A stretch of 64,000 bases of DNA from Rhabditophanes sp. KR3021. Its lineage: Eukaryota; Nematoda; Chromadorea; Rhabditida; Alloionematidae. The stretch spans positions 8,680,001 to 8,744,000 of the forward strand of contig CAUJLY010000006.1 in the NCBI GenBank assembly GCA_963281155.1. Reading direction: 5' to 3'. Positions 23,617-35,817 of the stretch are shown here, in pieces. Below the pieces are notes generated by a model, which was not told the DNA's origin, did not search any database, and worked only from the letters and a program-made list of their open reading frames with translations. A program made the position numbers and the translations under genes. Position 1 is the stretch's first letter; every line of letters starts with the position of its first letter.

Positions 23617-24455
23617 ATACAAAATTGTGTGCCCTAAATTGTATACCTTAATCAATGCAAATTATTAAAACTGTTGTATATTTTGTCCATGCAAAAATTG
23701 CCTTTTAATATGATTTAAAATAAATAATGATTCAAACTTTATTTATAAATTCATTTTCACAATATAAATATTCTTTTATCCTAGACAAATTGTATAGATA
23801 ATCTGAGTAATTGGATAAACAAACACTAAAATCTCAAATCATTTTAATGACAATGACATAAAAGAAACCTAAAAATAAATTCTTTCATTTCGTTAAGTTT
23901 CACATATTAAAAAAGTTGACATCTATTGTAGAATGTTATGATGACGATAATTCTAAATAACTTTTTATTTCAATTAAAATAATTGAGTGGTTTTGTCTCT
24001 AATAACATACTTATTTACTTTAACTTATCATTCTTATACACTCTTGCACAGTTATTCATCTACTACATAACAAGATAACGCACTTTGTTTTAGTTATTAA
24101 TTACCTTTTCAACAATAAACCATTGCACAATAATTTGGATTAACAATCTAACTACCTATTGTTTAGTATATATTGTCTGTCATTTGGGTAATTGGGTCGT
24201 AAATTTGATAAAGATATCACTTTAACGTAGTTAACAGGTCGTTTTTTAATGCATGCCTTTGTCAATTGAAACAATGATTTTGCCGATGGGCTGGAGATAT
24301 CATCCAATATCCCTTCAATTGCATCACCGTCAAAAAGTGATTATTTGAAGCAACATTTACCTTCCACTAATTCATTCTCTTCATACCTGTGAACGTTGAA
24401 AGTTGTCAGTTTTGCCAGTCTGTAAACTTATTTTTATTATCCATAGCAATTCATC
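23617..24455. other. Intergenic, 5' flank of warthog gene
   Basis: No gene seen. Pyrimidine-rich sequence ending in an acceptor-like atccatag 9 nt before the warthog ATG. Confidence 0.5.
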
Positions 24456-27223
24456 ATGTTGAGAGCTATTCTATTAAGTATTGCAACTTTTAAAGCCCTT
24501 GAAGCCGCTACCTGCGGGGGTAGTGGCATGCCATTCCGTTTTGAAGTTGCTCCATCAGGAGCTCCTTCCTTAGTAAGTTGTTTCTATTTGTTTCATATAA
24601 TTGTATTTAACTTTAGGGTAAGCAAGGGAACAATCAAAAATTTAAATCAAGCATTTATTTTAAAAGGGATAAAAGTGACAAAATTAGATAAAACACTAAT
24701 TAAATGATGCATTTTTGAGCCAAGTAGATTTTATCAAAAATGATCTTTGAGATTCTTTCAACAGTAGTAGGGTGTTTCTTATACATCACTTCATTTAACT
24801 GCCCAGAGCTATCGATGTTGTTAAGACATCTTGAAGATCAAGTATTACAGCAGCCACCAATTGTCGTTTACCATGCAAAATATCCATAATCTTGGTATCT
24901 TTTGCGTTTAAAGAAATGAATCTTGAGGAAAAAGTTGAGCTAGTCCTTTATGAGTATTAAATCTTGTTTGCAAAGCACCAGAGACACCGCAATAGAAAAC
25001 AGCTTCCATGAATTGTTCAGCAGATAACTTTTTATAATCAACATTTGCTGGAATGCCCAAGAGAACATAGATTCATTGCTTCCCCTTGCATTTTTTCCTA
25101 GAAGCACTTTTTTAAAGTCTCCTTTAGCTTGTCCAAGAATTGCTCGAGATCCAATAGTTTCTTGTCTTCTTCAAATATCGTTACGACTTCATCTCTCAAC
25201 TTGCTACGAACTCTTTCCTTGTAGTGAACACCTACATTCGAGGGGTATTTAAATGTAGTGCTACAACTTCCACATTTAAAAGCACCACTATACATAACCA
25301 GGCTCATCATTCTTAGCACGTGCCAAATAAAGGTGGCAATCTTTGGGAGATTCATCAAGAGCCTAAAAATATATAAATATTCATTTAATTAAGATGTTTA
25401 AACTTACAGCAGCAAAGAGCTTTTCAGCAATAAACTCAGGTGATTGTCCTTGAGCAGCTTATTTAATTTTGCGACTTCTCTTCCAATCTGAATACAACTT
25501 CGGTTCAATTTGTGAGCATGTGAGAAGCTTCCATCGCCACAAAATTGACAGATATGAGTACAAACAATATCCTTGTTCTTGTCTTCCTTAAGTTGCTTCA
25601 AAACATTGATCACATACTCAGAAAAGTCATCATTTAAAGCCATTTCGAAAATTAATTTAATTTTGACTTTACCTTTGAATTCAATATCTTTATATGGAAC
25701 ACGCGAATACTTATTGGTTTGGTTGGACTTAAAATTGTTTAGATAATTTTTTCCCTTAAACATCAATTCTGATAATTGGGTATTATCCAAGTTTTATTAA
25801 CAACCTTTTAGGATGTGCTGTCCCACAATGTTTTGGGTCTGAAAGAGGTGGAAGAGGATACATGCACGATAGTAAATTCAATGCTGGTCCAGATGGAGAT
25901 GATGGTTTTTTCCGAGACAACGATTTCAACAAGGTAAAATCCAGATTCCAAGATGCCCCAGCCCAAACTGCCAGATGCGAGTCTGGGTTCAATAGCCAAA
26001 GCTGTTCCCAAGGAAACTCGTGGGTCGGAGGATTCAACATCAAACGAGATGGATCTATTGCTATTCAATGTTGTACCTATGACGGTATGCGTTTTTCAGA
26101 GGAAGTTGGTAAACCAGTTGTCCATATTGGCGAGGTTTACAGCGGTGGAGAGGTTGTGAGAGATGGCCGTCAAACTGGATTCGACATCATTAGCAACATT
26201 AGAAAAGTTTCTGGAGGATATGAAAATGCTGTTTATGAACTGACCGTTCATCGTGTTAATTGTCTTCCTGACCCAGTTGAAGAAACCAATGACGGTAAGT
26301 GACACGAATTAAATACTTTTTTAATGTACCATACAATTTACCCTTTAGTTCAACTTGATGGCCCACAAGAGATTTCAAGAATTTTAGAAAAGGTCACTGA
26401 CTACCAAAAGGACCCAGTCCCAGCCAAGATCGAAGCTTCTCCAGGTTCATCATATGCTGCTCCACCAGCTCAAGATACTTATGCTCAAGTAGGACAAGCT
26501 TCTTACGCCGTACCTTCAGCTGGTTATTATTATCCAGTGTCAGGATCTGTTCCAGCGTGTTTCGCTCCAAATACAATTGTTATTACTAGCAATGGAGAAT
26601 CGAGAATTGATGAACTTAAACTCGGAGACTTTGTACTTACTGATGAACATGGTGTTTCTTCCCTTTCTGAAGTTACTGCTTTCTTGCACAAATTACCCGA
26701 TACTGAAGTTTCCTTCATCCATATTGAATTAGAAGATGGAACTGAACTTGATATCACTCCACAACATTTCATCTACCAAAGTGATTGCAAATCTGTTGGC
26801 TTCGATAGTGTTTATGCTGAAACACTCGAGGTAGGAAAATGTTTAAACAAGTTGAACGATCAAAATGACTTCGAATTGATAAAAATCAAGGCTTTGTCCG
26901 TGACCAAAATTGTTGGAGCTTATTCACCATTAACTAAAAATGGAAATATCATCGTCAATGGAATTTCTGCTTCATGCCATAGTGTTGTAAAGTCAAACAG
27001 TTTGGCACATTCTTTCTTCTATTACCTTTCCCAAATGAATAACAAAATGGTTTCTATCATCAATTATCTAACTTTCCAACAAACTACTTCAAATGCTTCC
27101 ACAGAAACCGTTGAATTGCCTGCCGTCGCAACTTATTTCTATGATGCCTTAAACCTCATTATTCCAGAAAATCTTTTCGATGGCCATACCAGAGATATGT
27201 TTATGTCAAAACAAGAATTTTAG
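24456..27223 (+). CDS. Warthog-type hedgehog-related protein (Wart domain plus Hog autoprocessing domain)
   Basis: Exons 24456-24572, a proposed 1-nt exon at 24617, 25812-26294 and 26349-27223 give 491 aa. Signal peptide at residues 1-18. The Wart domain starts CGGSGMPFRFEVAPSGAPSL and continues GCAVPQCFG with about ten conserved cysteines. A Pro/Tyr/Ala linker leads to the Hog/Hint domain beginning CFAPNTIVI, where self-cleavage before the Cys is expected. It holds the conserved T-x-x-H (ITPQHFIY) and a late Cys-His (SCHSV). Nematode Wart-Hog proteins are secreted by epidermis and act in cuticle and moulting. Direct splicing 24572 to 25812 shifts frame and hits a stop within about 45 codons; the extra G restores GCAVPQC. 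An alternative donor at 24577 would give VRC instead. Confidence 0.9.
24618..25811 (+). other. Long warthog intron occupied by a foreign coding relic
   Basis: The intron begins gtaagc and ends ccttttag. At 1194 nt it is over twenty times the size of the other introns in this gene (44 and 54 nt). The sequence TTTAGG flanks it on both sides (24612-24617 and 25807-25812), which could be a target-site duplication or simply two acceptors. Its inside reads as protein on the opposite strand. Confidence 0.6.
24715..25790 (-). pseudogene. Decayed zinc-finger-containing gene or mobile-element relic inside the warthog intron
   Basis: On the minus strand, protein-like sequence runs for about 1.07 kb but needs several frame changes: one near 25455, one near 25295, and at least two more below 25080, with stops throughout the last part. 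One frame holds a Cys2 knuckle with His/Cys partners (ICQFCGDGSFSHAH, near 25545), another FKCGSCSTTFKYPSNVGVHY (near 25260), a C2H2/BED-like finger. A short intron-like gap (25359-25403, donor gtaag, acceptor ttttag) may separate two former exons. I could not name the family: a transposase, a retroelement or an inserted virus-derived gene are all possible. Not functional as read. Confidence 0.6.
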
Positions 27224-28022
27224 AATTAACATATTTTTATACTTTCTCCATAATAACTTAATAACACCTTTTATAGTTGATTATTCATTTTTATAAAATT
27301 AATAAATATTAACCCTCACATTGAATACTTTTAATTTGGCTAATTATGCACCAAAAAAGGAAATAACGATGGTTAAATGTGAAAAGAATGTTATAAGAAG
27401 GTTTTAAAAATATTTCAAGTGCCAATTACAAAAGCCATAAACCTTGAATTTGTAAAATACCTTATATTCAAGCAAAAGACCATTTTCCTCGCCCTGATTC
27501 CAATCAAATAAACGTTGTTAAATCCCAACATATTTTGCGTTGTAATAAAATGTTTGTAAATCTTATATATCCTACCATATACTTAACTTAATGGGTGTTT
27601 GTATGGTTTGGATCTGTGAAACAAACATATCCAAAAACAACTAATTATCGTTAATATAAAGGTAGTACCGTTAATCATTCTGTTAATCATTTTGTTTATC
27701 ACCCAAAATTAAGTGAAATTTAAATTAGATTTAAAAGAAAAGACAGTTAGAATAATATTATTTTCCTTTGTTCACATCTGAAATTAATAACTTTAAATGT
27801 AGGTGATGGCGTGGATGACCTAATACAGAGACTTTTCTTGATATGTGGATTAAGTGTGTGCATCAACGAACATTCCTCTTTTGACTTCATTATTTAATGA
27901 TGCCGATGAAGATTTAGAAGTTATACTGAGACACCACATCTCTAGACAAATCATACCCCCCAAATTGTGTGCGCATATTTTGATTTTTTTCATTTCATTT
28001 CATTTGCAGGACAAAAACTGAA
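27224..28022. other. Intergenic region between warthog and PAN-domain genes
   Basis: No gene seen. It ends in a strong acceptor, catttcatttgcag (28009), 13 nt before the next ATG. Confidence 0.5.
28008..28009 (+). promoter_or_regulatory. Probable spliced-leader trans-splice acceptor
   Basis: A polypyrimidine tract followed by gcag lies 13 nt before the PAN-gene ATG, with no donor upstream. Similar sites precede sli-1 (32464), Patched (49650) and vha-13 (60797). Confidence 0.6.
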
Positions 28023-29575
28023 ATGAAGAGACATTGCTTGGGAGTCTTAGCTCTTTTTATTTGTATTCATTTTTCTATAGGCAAAGTTGTTCAGTATGAG
28101 GATAAGGAATGTGCCTTTGAAAGTGCTGACTCAGGCACTGTTTTCTTTGGCTTAGAAAATACTGCTGTTTCACCAAAGTACGAATCTAGCATTACAGGCG
28201 TTTCTCTTGAAGAATGTAAAGATCTTTGCTTACATTCAACTGAATACAAGGGCAGAAAAGCTACTTGTGGTTCATTCACCTTCAGAGAATCTATTCAAAA
28301 ATGCCTTATTGTCTATGATATTGTGGCAGATGCTGATTCCAATAAGGGAGAAGACAATTTGAATTTTGAAGAAGGTGTCAAATTTTATGAAAAGTCTTGT
28401 ATCAACTGTAAGTTTATTTTTTCATTGTTAAGTTTATTTTTCTAGATCTACCAGAGGCTTGTAATAATAGAGTAATTCAATTAATACCAAACCGCGCCCT
28501 TGCTGGATATACTGAAAATGTTACCAATGCCGCTAACATCGAAAATTGCTTTGAAAATTGCTTGAAATACAATTCCATTTGCAAATCATTTATGTTTTTC
28601 CCACATCAAAACGAATGCCTGATTAATTCTGGCAGTGCAGCTGAATTTCCTAACGCAATGAATGACGAAGACACAGATGGTGTTTTGTATGGAAATAATG
28701 AGTGTCACAACATGGTATTCTCAAAAATGGCAACTCCAGTCCTAACTCAAGTGTCTGTTCACAACAAAGAAATTGGTTTTACTGAAAAAACAAAGCCGCC
28801 AGTTAAAACAATTTCTACTGTAAACTTGGAAACATCCACCACAACAATTACTACCACGACTGAACAACCAATTAAATATACTAACCCTCCAATTGAAGAT
28901 CAATTTTCTTCCTTCAATGCAAAAGTAATTAAACCACCAAAAGAGACGGTCAAATTAACACCTGAAAAGAAAAAAACTGATCTTTCCATGTTGCATATAT
29001 TATCTTCCCTTTCTACCACCGAATCAGGGCAAAAAAGTTCCACACCTAATATACTTCCTTCTTCCTCGATCTATGACATCATTCAAACATACTTTGGTGA
29101 GTGGGAAACATGGGGAAAGTGTCAAACGGAAGGGGAAAGATTAATCAGAAGAAGAAAGTGCCTTGATCTGCAAAAATGCAGAGGTAAATTAAATCAAATG
29201 AAAATATGCAAAGAGTCAGATATTCCACCTAAAACACCTGACAATTCAGAAACAGTTTCAGAACCGGTTGGTCCATTTAGATCATTAACCCCTGTGTCAG
29301 TATTGGGATCACGCGAACTAGTTAATGGTGTAGGTCTACCACCTAGTATTTTCCCTAACGCTGTTCCGGTCAATCAAAGAGCAGTTCTACCAGATGGAGC
29401 ACCAGCACATCCTGACTATATCTGGTCTCCCTGGGCTAGTTTATGCCAACGATTTGCCACTACTCAACCATGTGCCGATGGAGTAGAAGTGGGATTTGAA
29501 TCGAGAGAATGTATTGCCAAAGATCCCAAACAATGCAAAGGACCCTTCTTTAGATATTGTACACTTAAATGCTAA
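28023..29575 (+). CDS. Secreted PAN/apple-domain protein with degenerate thrombospondin type-1-like segments
   Basis: Exons 28023-28407 and 28446-29575, with a 38-nt intron (phase 1), give 504 aa. Signal peptide at residues 1-20. Two PAN/apple-like modules follow: residues about 30-127 (ECAFES...EECKDLCLH...KCLIVYD) and about 133-215 (EACNNRVIQ...NCFENCLKYNSICKSFMFF...ECLINS). A Thr/Pro-rich linker of about 100 residues separates them from EWETWGKCQ with an RRRKC run, and a terminal WSPWASLCQ segment with paired cysteines, both like incomplete TSP1 repeats. PAN modules bind protein or carbohydrate; nematode proteins with this mix are usually apical extracellular matrix components. No transmembrane segment or ZP domain, so it is probably secreted. 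Confidence 0.8.
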
Positions 29576-30075
29576 TTTCAATCTAATAACTTATATTTCT
29601 TTATACTATATGGTGTCATATTTACAAGAAGTTTGCATTTTCATTAGTTTATTTTAATAAAAGTTAAAACTTTAGTCAATCAATTGCATTCTTACATTTG
29701 GATATCATTTGCCTATGTTAAATCCTATCATTTATTTATAAAGTAATAAAAAAGCTTATTTCTATGATAAATAAACATTAAGTGCTTGTTTTTTAAGTAA
29801 AGTTAATTTATAAAAGGAAGCCAATGTATGAAGAATAAAAATAGGATACAAAGAGAACAAAATTGACGACATTGAAAAATGTATTTTGCAATATATTGAG
29901 TAACTTTTGTAATGTATTTAGTCTTTGATCAACATCACACATTTAGGATCGTAATTTTAGGTTAAATTAATGATGAGTACAAGTAGTAGTAAAATAAGAC
30001 AAAACGGTTGAGAAAAATAAATAGTAAAGTTGCTACTGAATTTGCATTGATCTTTTATAAAGGTTTTGTGTGTGG
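29576..30075. other. Convergent intergenic spacer
   Basis: 3' flanks of the PAN gene and the SLC35F6-like gene. AT-rich, nothing else recognised. Confidence 0.5.
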
Positions 30076-31297
30076 TTAGTTTTGTTGAGGTTCGTCGTCG
30101 ACTAAGAGTGCTTCAGTGTCACGCATGAAGTCCTCTTCTACGACACCCCAGAAATTCAAGCAGAATGGAGACCAACATTGATCGACTGGAAGGCGAGACC
30201 GCATGAATGGGCCGAAGAGCATGTCGTTGTAGATGCACATTCCCATGATGAGGAAAAAGAACCCTGCAATTTGCCAGGGGATGAATTTTTCATCGAACAA
30301 TGGAATAGATAACATCCAGATGATGAGAGTTCTGACACTGTCCAAGACCATTCTGGTGGTGGCAGACAAGTTCTGAGTGACGGTGATTCCAGCAAAGTTG
30401 AAAAGAGCAATGCTGACAACAGTCATAAGCAATGGAACCATAATTAAAGGTTGATCCCAAATTTGTTGGAAAACCAATAAAATGTCCTCAAGTCTGTGAT
30501 CAGCATATGGGGAGAAAGCAACTGGGACCTTGATGAAGTAAAAGATTGGAATCAAGAAGGTCAAGATGGAGAGTCCAAATAATCCTTCATAACCAACAGC
30601 ATACAAAGCATGAACGTCGTATTGAGTCAAGTATTTTTGTTCATATACCATTTGAATAGCAACAATAATCTGTGCAATGATAATCAACAAGTCTCCTGTA
30701 ATCATTCCATTGATATCGACGTCCTTTGGATCTTCATAAACAATGCTGGCTACTCCGACGATAACGAGACCAAGGCAAACAATGAGCATTCCAAACCATT
30801 TGAATGGTTTCAATGATGTTTTGAGGAATGCAACAGAGAGAAGTCCGGTGAATATAATGACAGCTCCTCTGAGCATTTGGAAACTGGAAGCTAAGGTCAT
30901 ATTAAGTCCAATGTACATAATAGATGTTGCAAGAACATCGCAAGCGGCTGGTGGTAAAAAGATAAATGGACTGATTGGTGGTGCAGCAGGAACGGCTGGT
31001 CCATTTTCATTCTCAGCCTTTCTTCTCTGATAAAGTCTCAAAATGTAATAGGCTCCCAAACAAGCAAATTCCCCCAAAAACATGCAAGCAGCCTAAATCG
31101 ATATAGATGATACCACAAAATGATGAGCTTACTTGAAAAAAAGGATGATTAAAAAGATATCCATCAGACTTGATAGAATCAGCCCACTTAGCAGCAATCG
31201 TATTCAAAGATCCGGTGGTTACCATCAAAACAGCAATACCAACCTTAAACAAGGTAGTCGTAGATGTAGCTCCTGCCATTTCGCCTGAATTGACCAT
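30076..31297 (-). CDS. SLC35F6-like nucleotide-sugar/drug-metabolite transporter family protein
   Basis: Exons 31133-31297 and 30076-31092, with a 40-nt intron (phase 0), give 393 aa. The acceptor-like tttttag 4 nt before the ATG marks a trans-splice site. There are about ten membrane helices. Family-typical segments include FLPPAACDVLATSIMYIGL, QMLRGAVIIFTGLLS, YEQKYLTQYDV and VTQNLSATTRMVLDSVRTLIIW, matching human SLC35F6 (C2orf18), a lysosomal/mitochondrial membrane protein of the drug/metabolite transporter superfamily. The C-terminal tail is acidic and cytosolic. Substrate unknown for the family. Divergent from sli-1 across about 1.2 kb. Confidence 0.93.
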
Positions 31298-32465
31298 TTC
31301 TCTAAAAATAATGACCTTATATTAATAGAAAATAAATGTGGTATGCAAAAATGGAATAGATAAGCGATTAGCCTATTAGCGTAATTTTCCCTGCGTTATC
31401 AAAGATTTATGGTAGATAGGACGGGGTTAAAGGTATGGTGGAGTAGTTATTAAATGCATTTAACAAATTTTGACAAATTTAAGGTATAGATTGGAGCCAT
31501 ATAGTAAGGATTGATATCATTTATGTGCTCTATATCTGTTCTTAAAATCAAAATACAACTCAAACACATAATAGCGTCGATATTTTGTTATGCACGAGTA
31601 TATGTTGGCCAAAATACTTTAACATACCAACGTTAAATCAATCACAAAAAAGAAGCGTATTTTTGTTTATGACGATGTGATTGTGTTGTTTTAGAATGTA
31701 ATACAATAATGAAGGCTCTAATCGCCGCCACCGCCATCTATCCCAATCCGTTTAAACAAAAAAAGGAAGAATACGGGTGACGTACGTCAATAGCAGCGTC
31801 GCAATTTAAAATAACTAAACACGAGTTATTGTTACTGTTTACGGCAAGTATGGTTCCCGTCACTACACGCAACTTATCTTAAAACGAAGTCAAATGTTTT
31901 TATTTGAATCTGTTGCATGTACTTTGGAACAAAGATAGTTAAACGAACTTCTCTTTTATCAATTTACTCATTTGGTAACCACTTATTTATGTACAAAATG
32001 TCTGCTTATCGTAGCCGCCTATTATCAAACACCATTATTCATTGATAGGTCAGAAACAATAATCATGACTTGGCTGACGTATTAAATAATTTATAAACAA
32101 TTTATTTATTCCATTTGCCAATGATTCATTTAGAACATTACATATATTTCTCTCTTAGTCATATTATAAAAATTATACCTATTGATCATAGTTTTAATTT
32201 AAATCTACATCTTGTTTACAAAGTCATATCATTGAATCAAATAATTGAACATATACATTAAATTATACCTTTCGATCAATGGACAAAAAGGCCTGTTAAA
32301 TACTATTGCTATCTTTAACTTATTAAACTATAAATCATTTATTTATATGTCTCTGAGCGCTACATGTTTGGTTGGTGCTAAAATTGTTTGATTTGTGCTC
32401 ATCCTGTCTTTGTCTTTCATCTTCCATACAATTCGATTAAACGTTTTATTTTTATTTTTTATAGA
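31298..32465. other. Divergent promoter region, SLC35F6-like and sli-1
   Basis: No gene. The sli-1 half is pyrimidine-rich and ends ttttttatag one base before the sli-1 ATG. It contains a 12-bp CRE-like palindrome at 31778. Confidence 0.6.
31778..31789. promoter_or_regulatory. Perfect 12-bp palindrome with two CRE half-sites
   Basis: TGACGTACGTCA is an exact palindrome joining TGACGT and ACGTCA half-sites, the core recognised by CREB/ATF bZIP factors. A further TGACGT lies near 32074. Palindrome seen directly; function inferred. Confidence 0.4.
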
Positions 32466-34280
32466 ATGTCGACTGGTTTTTCTGGACTTTTAAGTAAAGT
32501 TCAAAACTTATTTAGTGCTTTGCCATCATCAGTATTAGAAGACGGATTTATGGGAGCTGCTTCTAGATTCCAAGACTCGGGGGTCAAGTTCAACTACAAT
32601 GACTTCCCTAACGTATCTAGCGCCGAAGGAAAAGTCTTCGAAAAGACATTCAAAAATTTGGATATTGTAATGAAGCTATGTCAAAAGCAGAAACTAAAAT
32701 TAAAGGCTTCACCTCCAAATGTCTTGGATATCGTTCCTGAATTGTCTAAGCATGTTTTATTAATTTTATCCAAAGACAACACTATTCTCAAAAACTATTA
32801 CTTCAAGCAATTTATCACCGATTTGTATTCGATGGGAATCAAAGTAAGTTTGAACAATTGATGACTAAACTTTTGTTATTTTCTCAATTACTCCGTCAAC
32901 AAACAACTTACTAACCATCTTTGTTTTAGATAATTGATTTGTTCAAAAACAGTAAGGAAGATATTTTTGAGGAAACATCCGATGCTAGGAAAACGTTAAC
33001 CACATATATTCTTATGTTATCACACATGCTCAGTGAATTGCTAGCTTTATCTTCCGATGGCAAATTATCACCCACCAACTTCCGTATCACAAAAAAAGAA
33101 CCAGCCGAGTTTTGGAAGCAAAATTTCGGTGATAAGCTAACTGTGCCCTGGGAAAAATTTAAAGATGGATTGGAACGTGTACATCCAATTTCAACTCAAA
33201 TAGAAAAGGGAGCCCTCAAAATACAGATGGATTTGACAAGGAATGATCATATTTCGCAATTTGAATTTGATGTCTTTACCAGACTTTTTCATCCGTGGAC
33301 TAAATTGTTGGATAATTGGAAAGTATTAGCTGTGACTCATCCAGGGTACGTCAGTTTTATGACTTATGATCAAGTTAAACATCTGCTGCAAGATTACAAT
33401 CAAACTCCAGGTAGTTATGTTTTTCGCTTGTCTTGCACAAGATTAGGCCAATGGGCAATTGGGTATGTCGCTCCAGATGGAAAAATTTATCAAACTATTC
33501 CGGCTAATAAGTCATTGGTAAAAGCGTTGGTGGATGGGAATCAAGAAGGATTGTAAGTTGATAATGACTCATTATGAATAATTAAAAGTCATTCATAACT
33601 AAATATTTAATGTCTCTATTTTCAGTTATCGATACCCCTTGGGTCAGACCAAAAACCCTGATCTAACCAAGCAATTGACAGCAAATACTGTCGGAAAAAC
33701 GGTTTCTGTAACGCAAGAGCAATTTGAAATTTATTGTAACATTGGGTCTACATTTGAGCTCTGCAAAATTTGTGATGAGTTTGATAAGGATGTCAGATTA
33801 GAGCCATGTGGCCATCTTTTGTGTAAAAAATGTCTAGTCAGTTGGCAGGTGGGTGTATCTTTTATTTGTTTATGATCCTCATTAAATGAACCCTTTTTAA
33901 TATTTGCATTTTTTCAGGAAACATCAAATGGTAGTAAAAATTGTCCCTTTTGTCGATGTGAAATTAAAGGAGTGGAAAAAGTTATTGTACATGCTTTTAA
34001 TCAGCGTGTAACCATCAGTGATCCTGCAGACAAATTATATTCAAATAGCGTTAAAAAAGCAAAAAATTGCTCAAGCGGAAAAACATCCTCTAACTTACCA
34101 ACAGATAGTATCAGTGATTTTATTGCTTTTGACGATATTAATCTCTCAAGACCGGATCCTTCGACTTCCAACAACCGTAGGCAAATGTTGCCTTCTTCGA
34201 AAAATACCATAGTACCCATAATACCACCTGCAGAAGTTGATTATGTCAACATGCCAAGTGACATAGGAACTGAATTATAA
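32466..34280 (+). CDS. sli-1: Cbl-family RING E3 ubiquitin ligase (SLI-1)
   Basis: Exons 32466-32843, 32930-33552, 33626-33848 and 33918-34280 give 528 aa. Upstream in-frame sequence is open but an acceptor (ttttatag) one base before this ATG fixes the start. The tyrosine-kinase-binding region has the four-helix bundle, an EF-hand-like part and an SH2-like fold with [16 protein letters not shown]. The linker QEQFEIYC keeps the regulatory tyrosine equivalent to human Cbl Y371 while the Y368 position is Phe. The RING reads CKIC...[10 protein letters not shown]...CPFCR. The tail is polar, ending near VDYVNMPSD, a YxxM site. Cbl proteins ubiquitinate activated receptor tyrosine kinases; C. elegans SLI-1 restrains LET-23 EGFR signalling. 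No long Pro-rich or UBA region, as in other nematode Cbls. Confidence 0.96.
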
Positions 34281-35817
34281 ATTTACATCCTCCAACTTCA
34301 TATTGTAGCAATATAATTCAGTTGATATACCATAGAACCATGCTTTTTATATTTTCCCCAACAACTGACACCAATAGCTATTATTTCATCATAAACCAAA
34401 CTTAAATATAACCAACTTCCAACAAATGACCATAACAAACACGCACAAAAAACACAGTTAACCATAATATTATTTACTTTAATTTATTCTTTTCAAATTA
34501 TATTATTTACAGGAATGTTTATTTGTACATAAATTATTATATTTATTATTTTTAATTCCTTTCTTCTAAAAGTTTCTTCATCGTCAATGTAAGGCTATCT
34601 TTTGTAAGACTAATAACTTTACTATTTTCTCTTCCGCTCCTATTAATTTATTGAACTAAAAAATGACGTGACAATAGACTTAACTTCGAATTAGTGCTTA
34701 GGAAGGATTTAAAGATTTAAGTCTTTTTGTTTATAGAGGACAATTATTTGTAATCCCCACTTTTGTTAATACTACTATCTTAAGGTTCGTGTTTAGCCAC
34801 TACTTTCTAACAACACCAAATCATAAGGCTCAATCGTATGTAATTTAACACATGGCTTCTGTGCAGATACTTCTTTTTGGGAACGATAACTCTTGAAATC
34901 TATGTTTTAACATATGGCTATCTTAAAATTGGCATCACTCAATCAAGGAACTTAATTTATGGGTCGAGCATGTACTGTTTCAAATAGCTGAAAGTACTAT
35001 TCTTTTGTTTGAACAGTATGTTTATATCAAAAGTTTGTCATAAATGCCATGAGATATTAAAAATGATAAGGATGAAGTGTGATTGTATATGAGGCTCTTA
35101 TTTTGATGGTTTAATTTGATTAATTTGCATTCTATTATGATTCAGATTGATTTATTGTTAGAGATTACCACTTTGTTTTATGTGTCATCTAATTGTGTTA
35201 AATTAAATAATCATTGCAAAAGATTATCAAAAATGACTCATAAGTCATAAACAAAAATCAGTGTTTGATTTGTTACTGGCAAATAAACTTGCATAATTAT
35301 CAACAATTATCCCCAAAGCAAGCTTTTTATGAAACGATTTAAGGTACAAATTTGAAACCAAAACTAATCCCCCTGAACAAACAAAGCATGTTCACTTGTT
35401 TACATAGATGGTGCCGAAACAGTGTGGTAGCCTAAGTGTTTATTCTTGCTTACAATTGCATAACCTCCAATTAAACTGATTTTAAAGAGGTCTCGTCCAT
35501 TATTAATCCGTATGTAATAATTGAGCGATATTCCCTCTTAATAGTACCTACTTTAAGATAAAGCTAAATGACAGTCTTTGTCTCTATGTACAAAAGTGAA
35601 GATAAACGTCACTAATATAGTGGTAGATAAGTGTTCAAGTTTTGAGATGTTATATAATACTGCTTTTTATATACACACACCTGCTCTTTTCATTAACTAC
35701 AATTAAGATTATACACACACCAGTGGGATTAAAATGTGGTAACATACATTTTAGCTCAAATCTGGTTAGTGTTTGAACATTTTTTGAAAGATGTTCATTA
35801 AGATAAAAATGTTGCCG
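34281..35817. other. Intergenic, nothing recognised
   Basis: 3' flank of sli-1 and beyond. A tatacacacacc motif occurs twice around 35670-35730. No gene model. Confidence 0.45.

Noticed and set aside
24612..25812. TTTAGG flanks taken as proof of a target-site duplication
   Set aside because: Removing one copy with the insert would leave the ancestral warthog exon out of frame; TTTAG is also just the common acceptor sequence.
35395..35410. TTGTTTAC-type forkhead (DAF-16) sites here and near 39235
   Set aside because: Short AT-rich motif expected often by chance in this composition; no clustering near a start.
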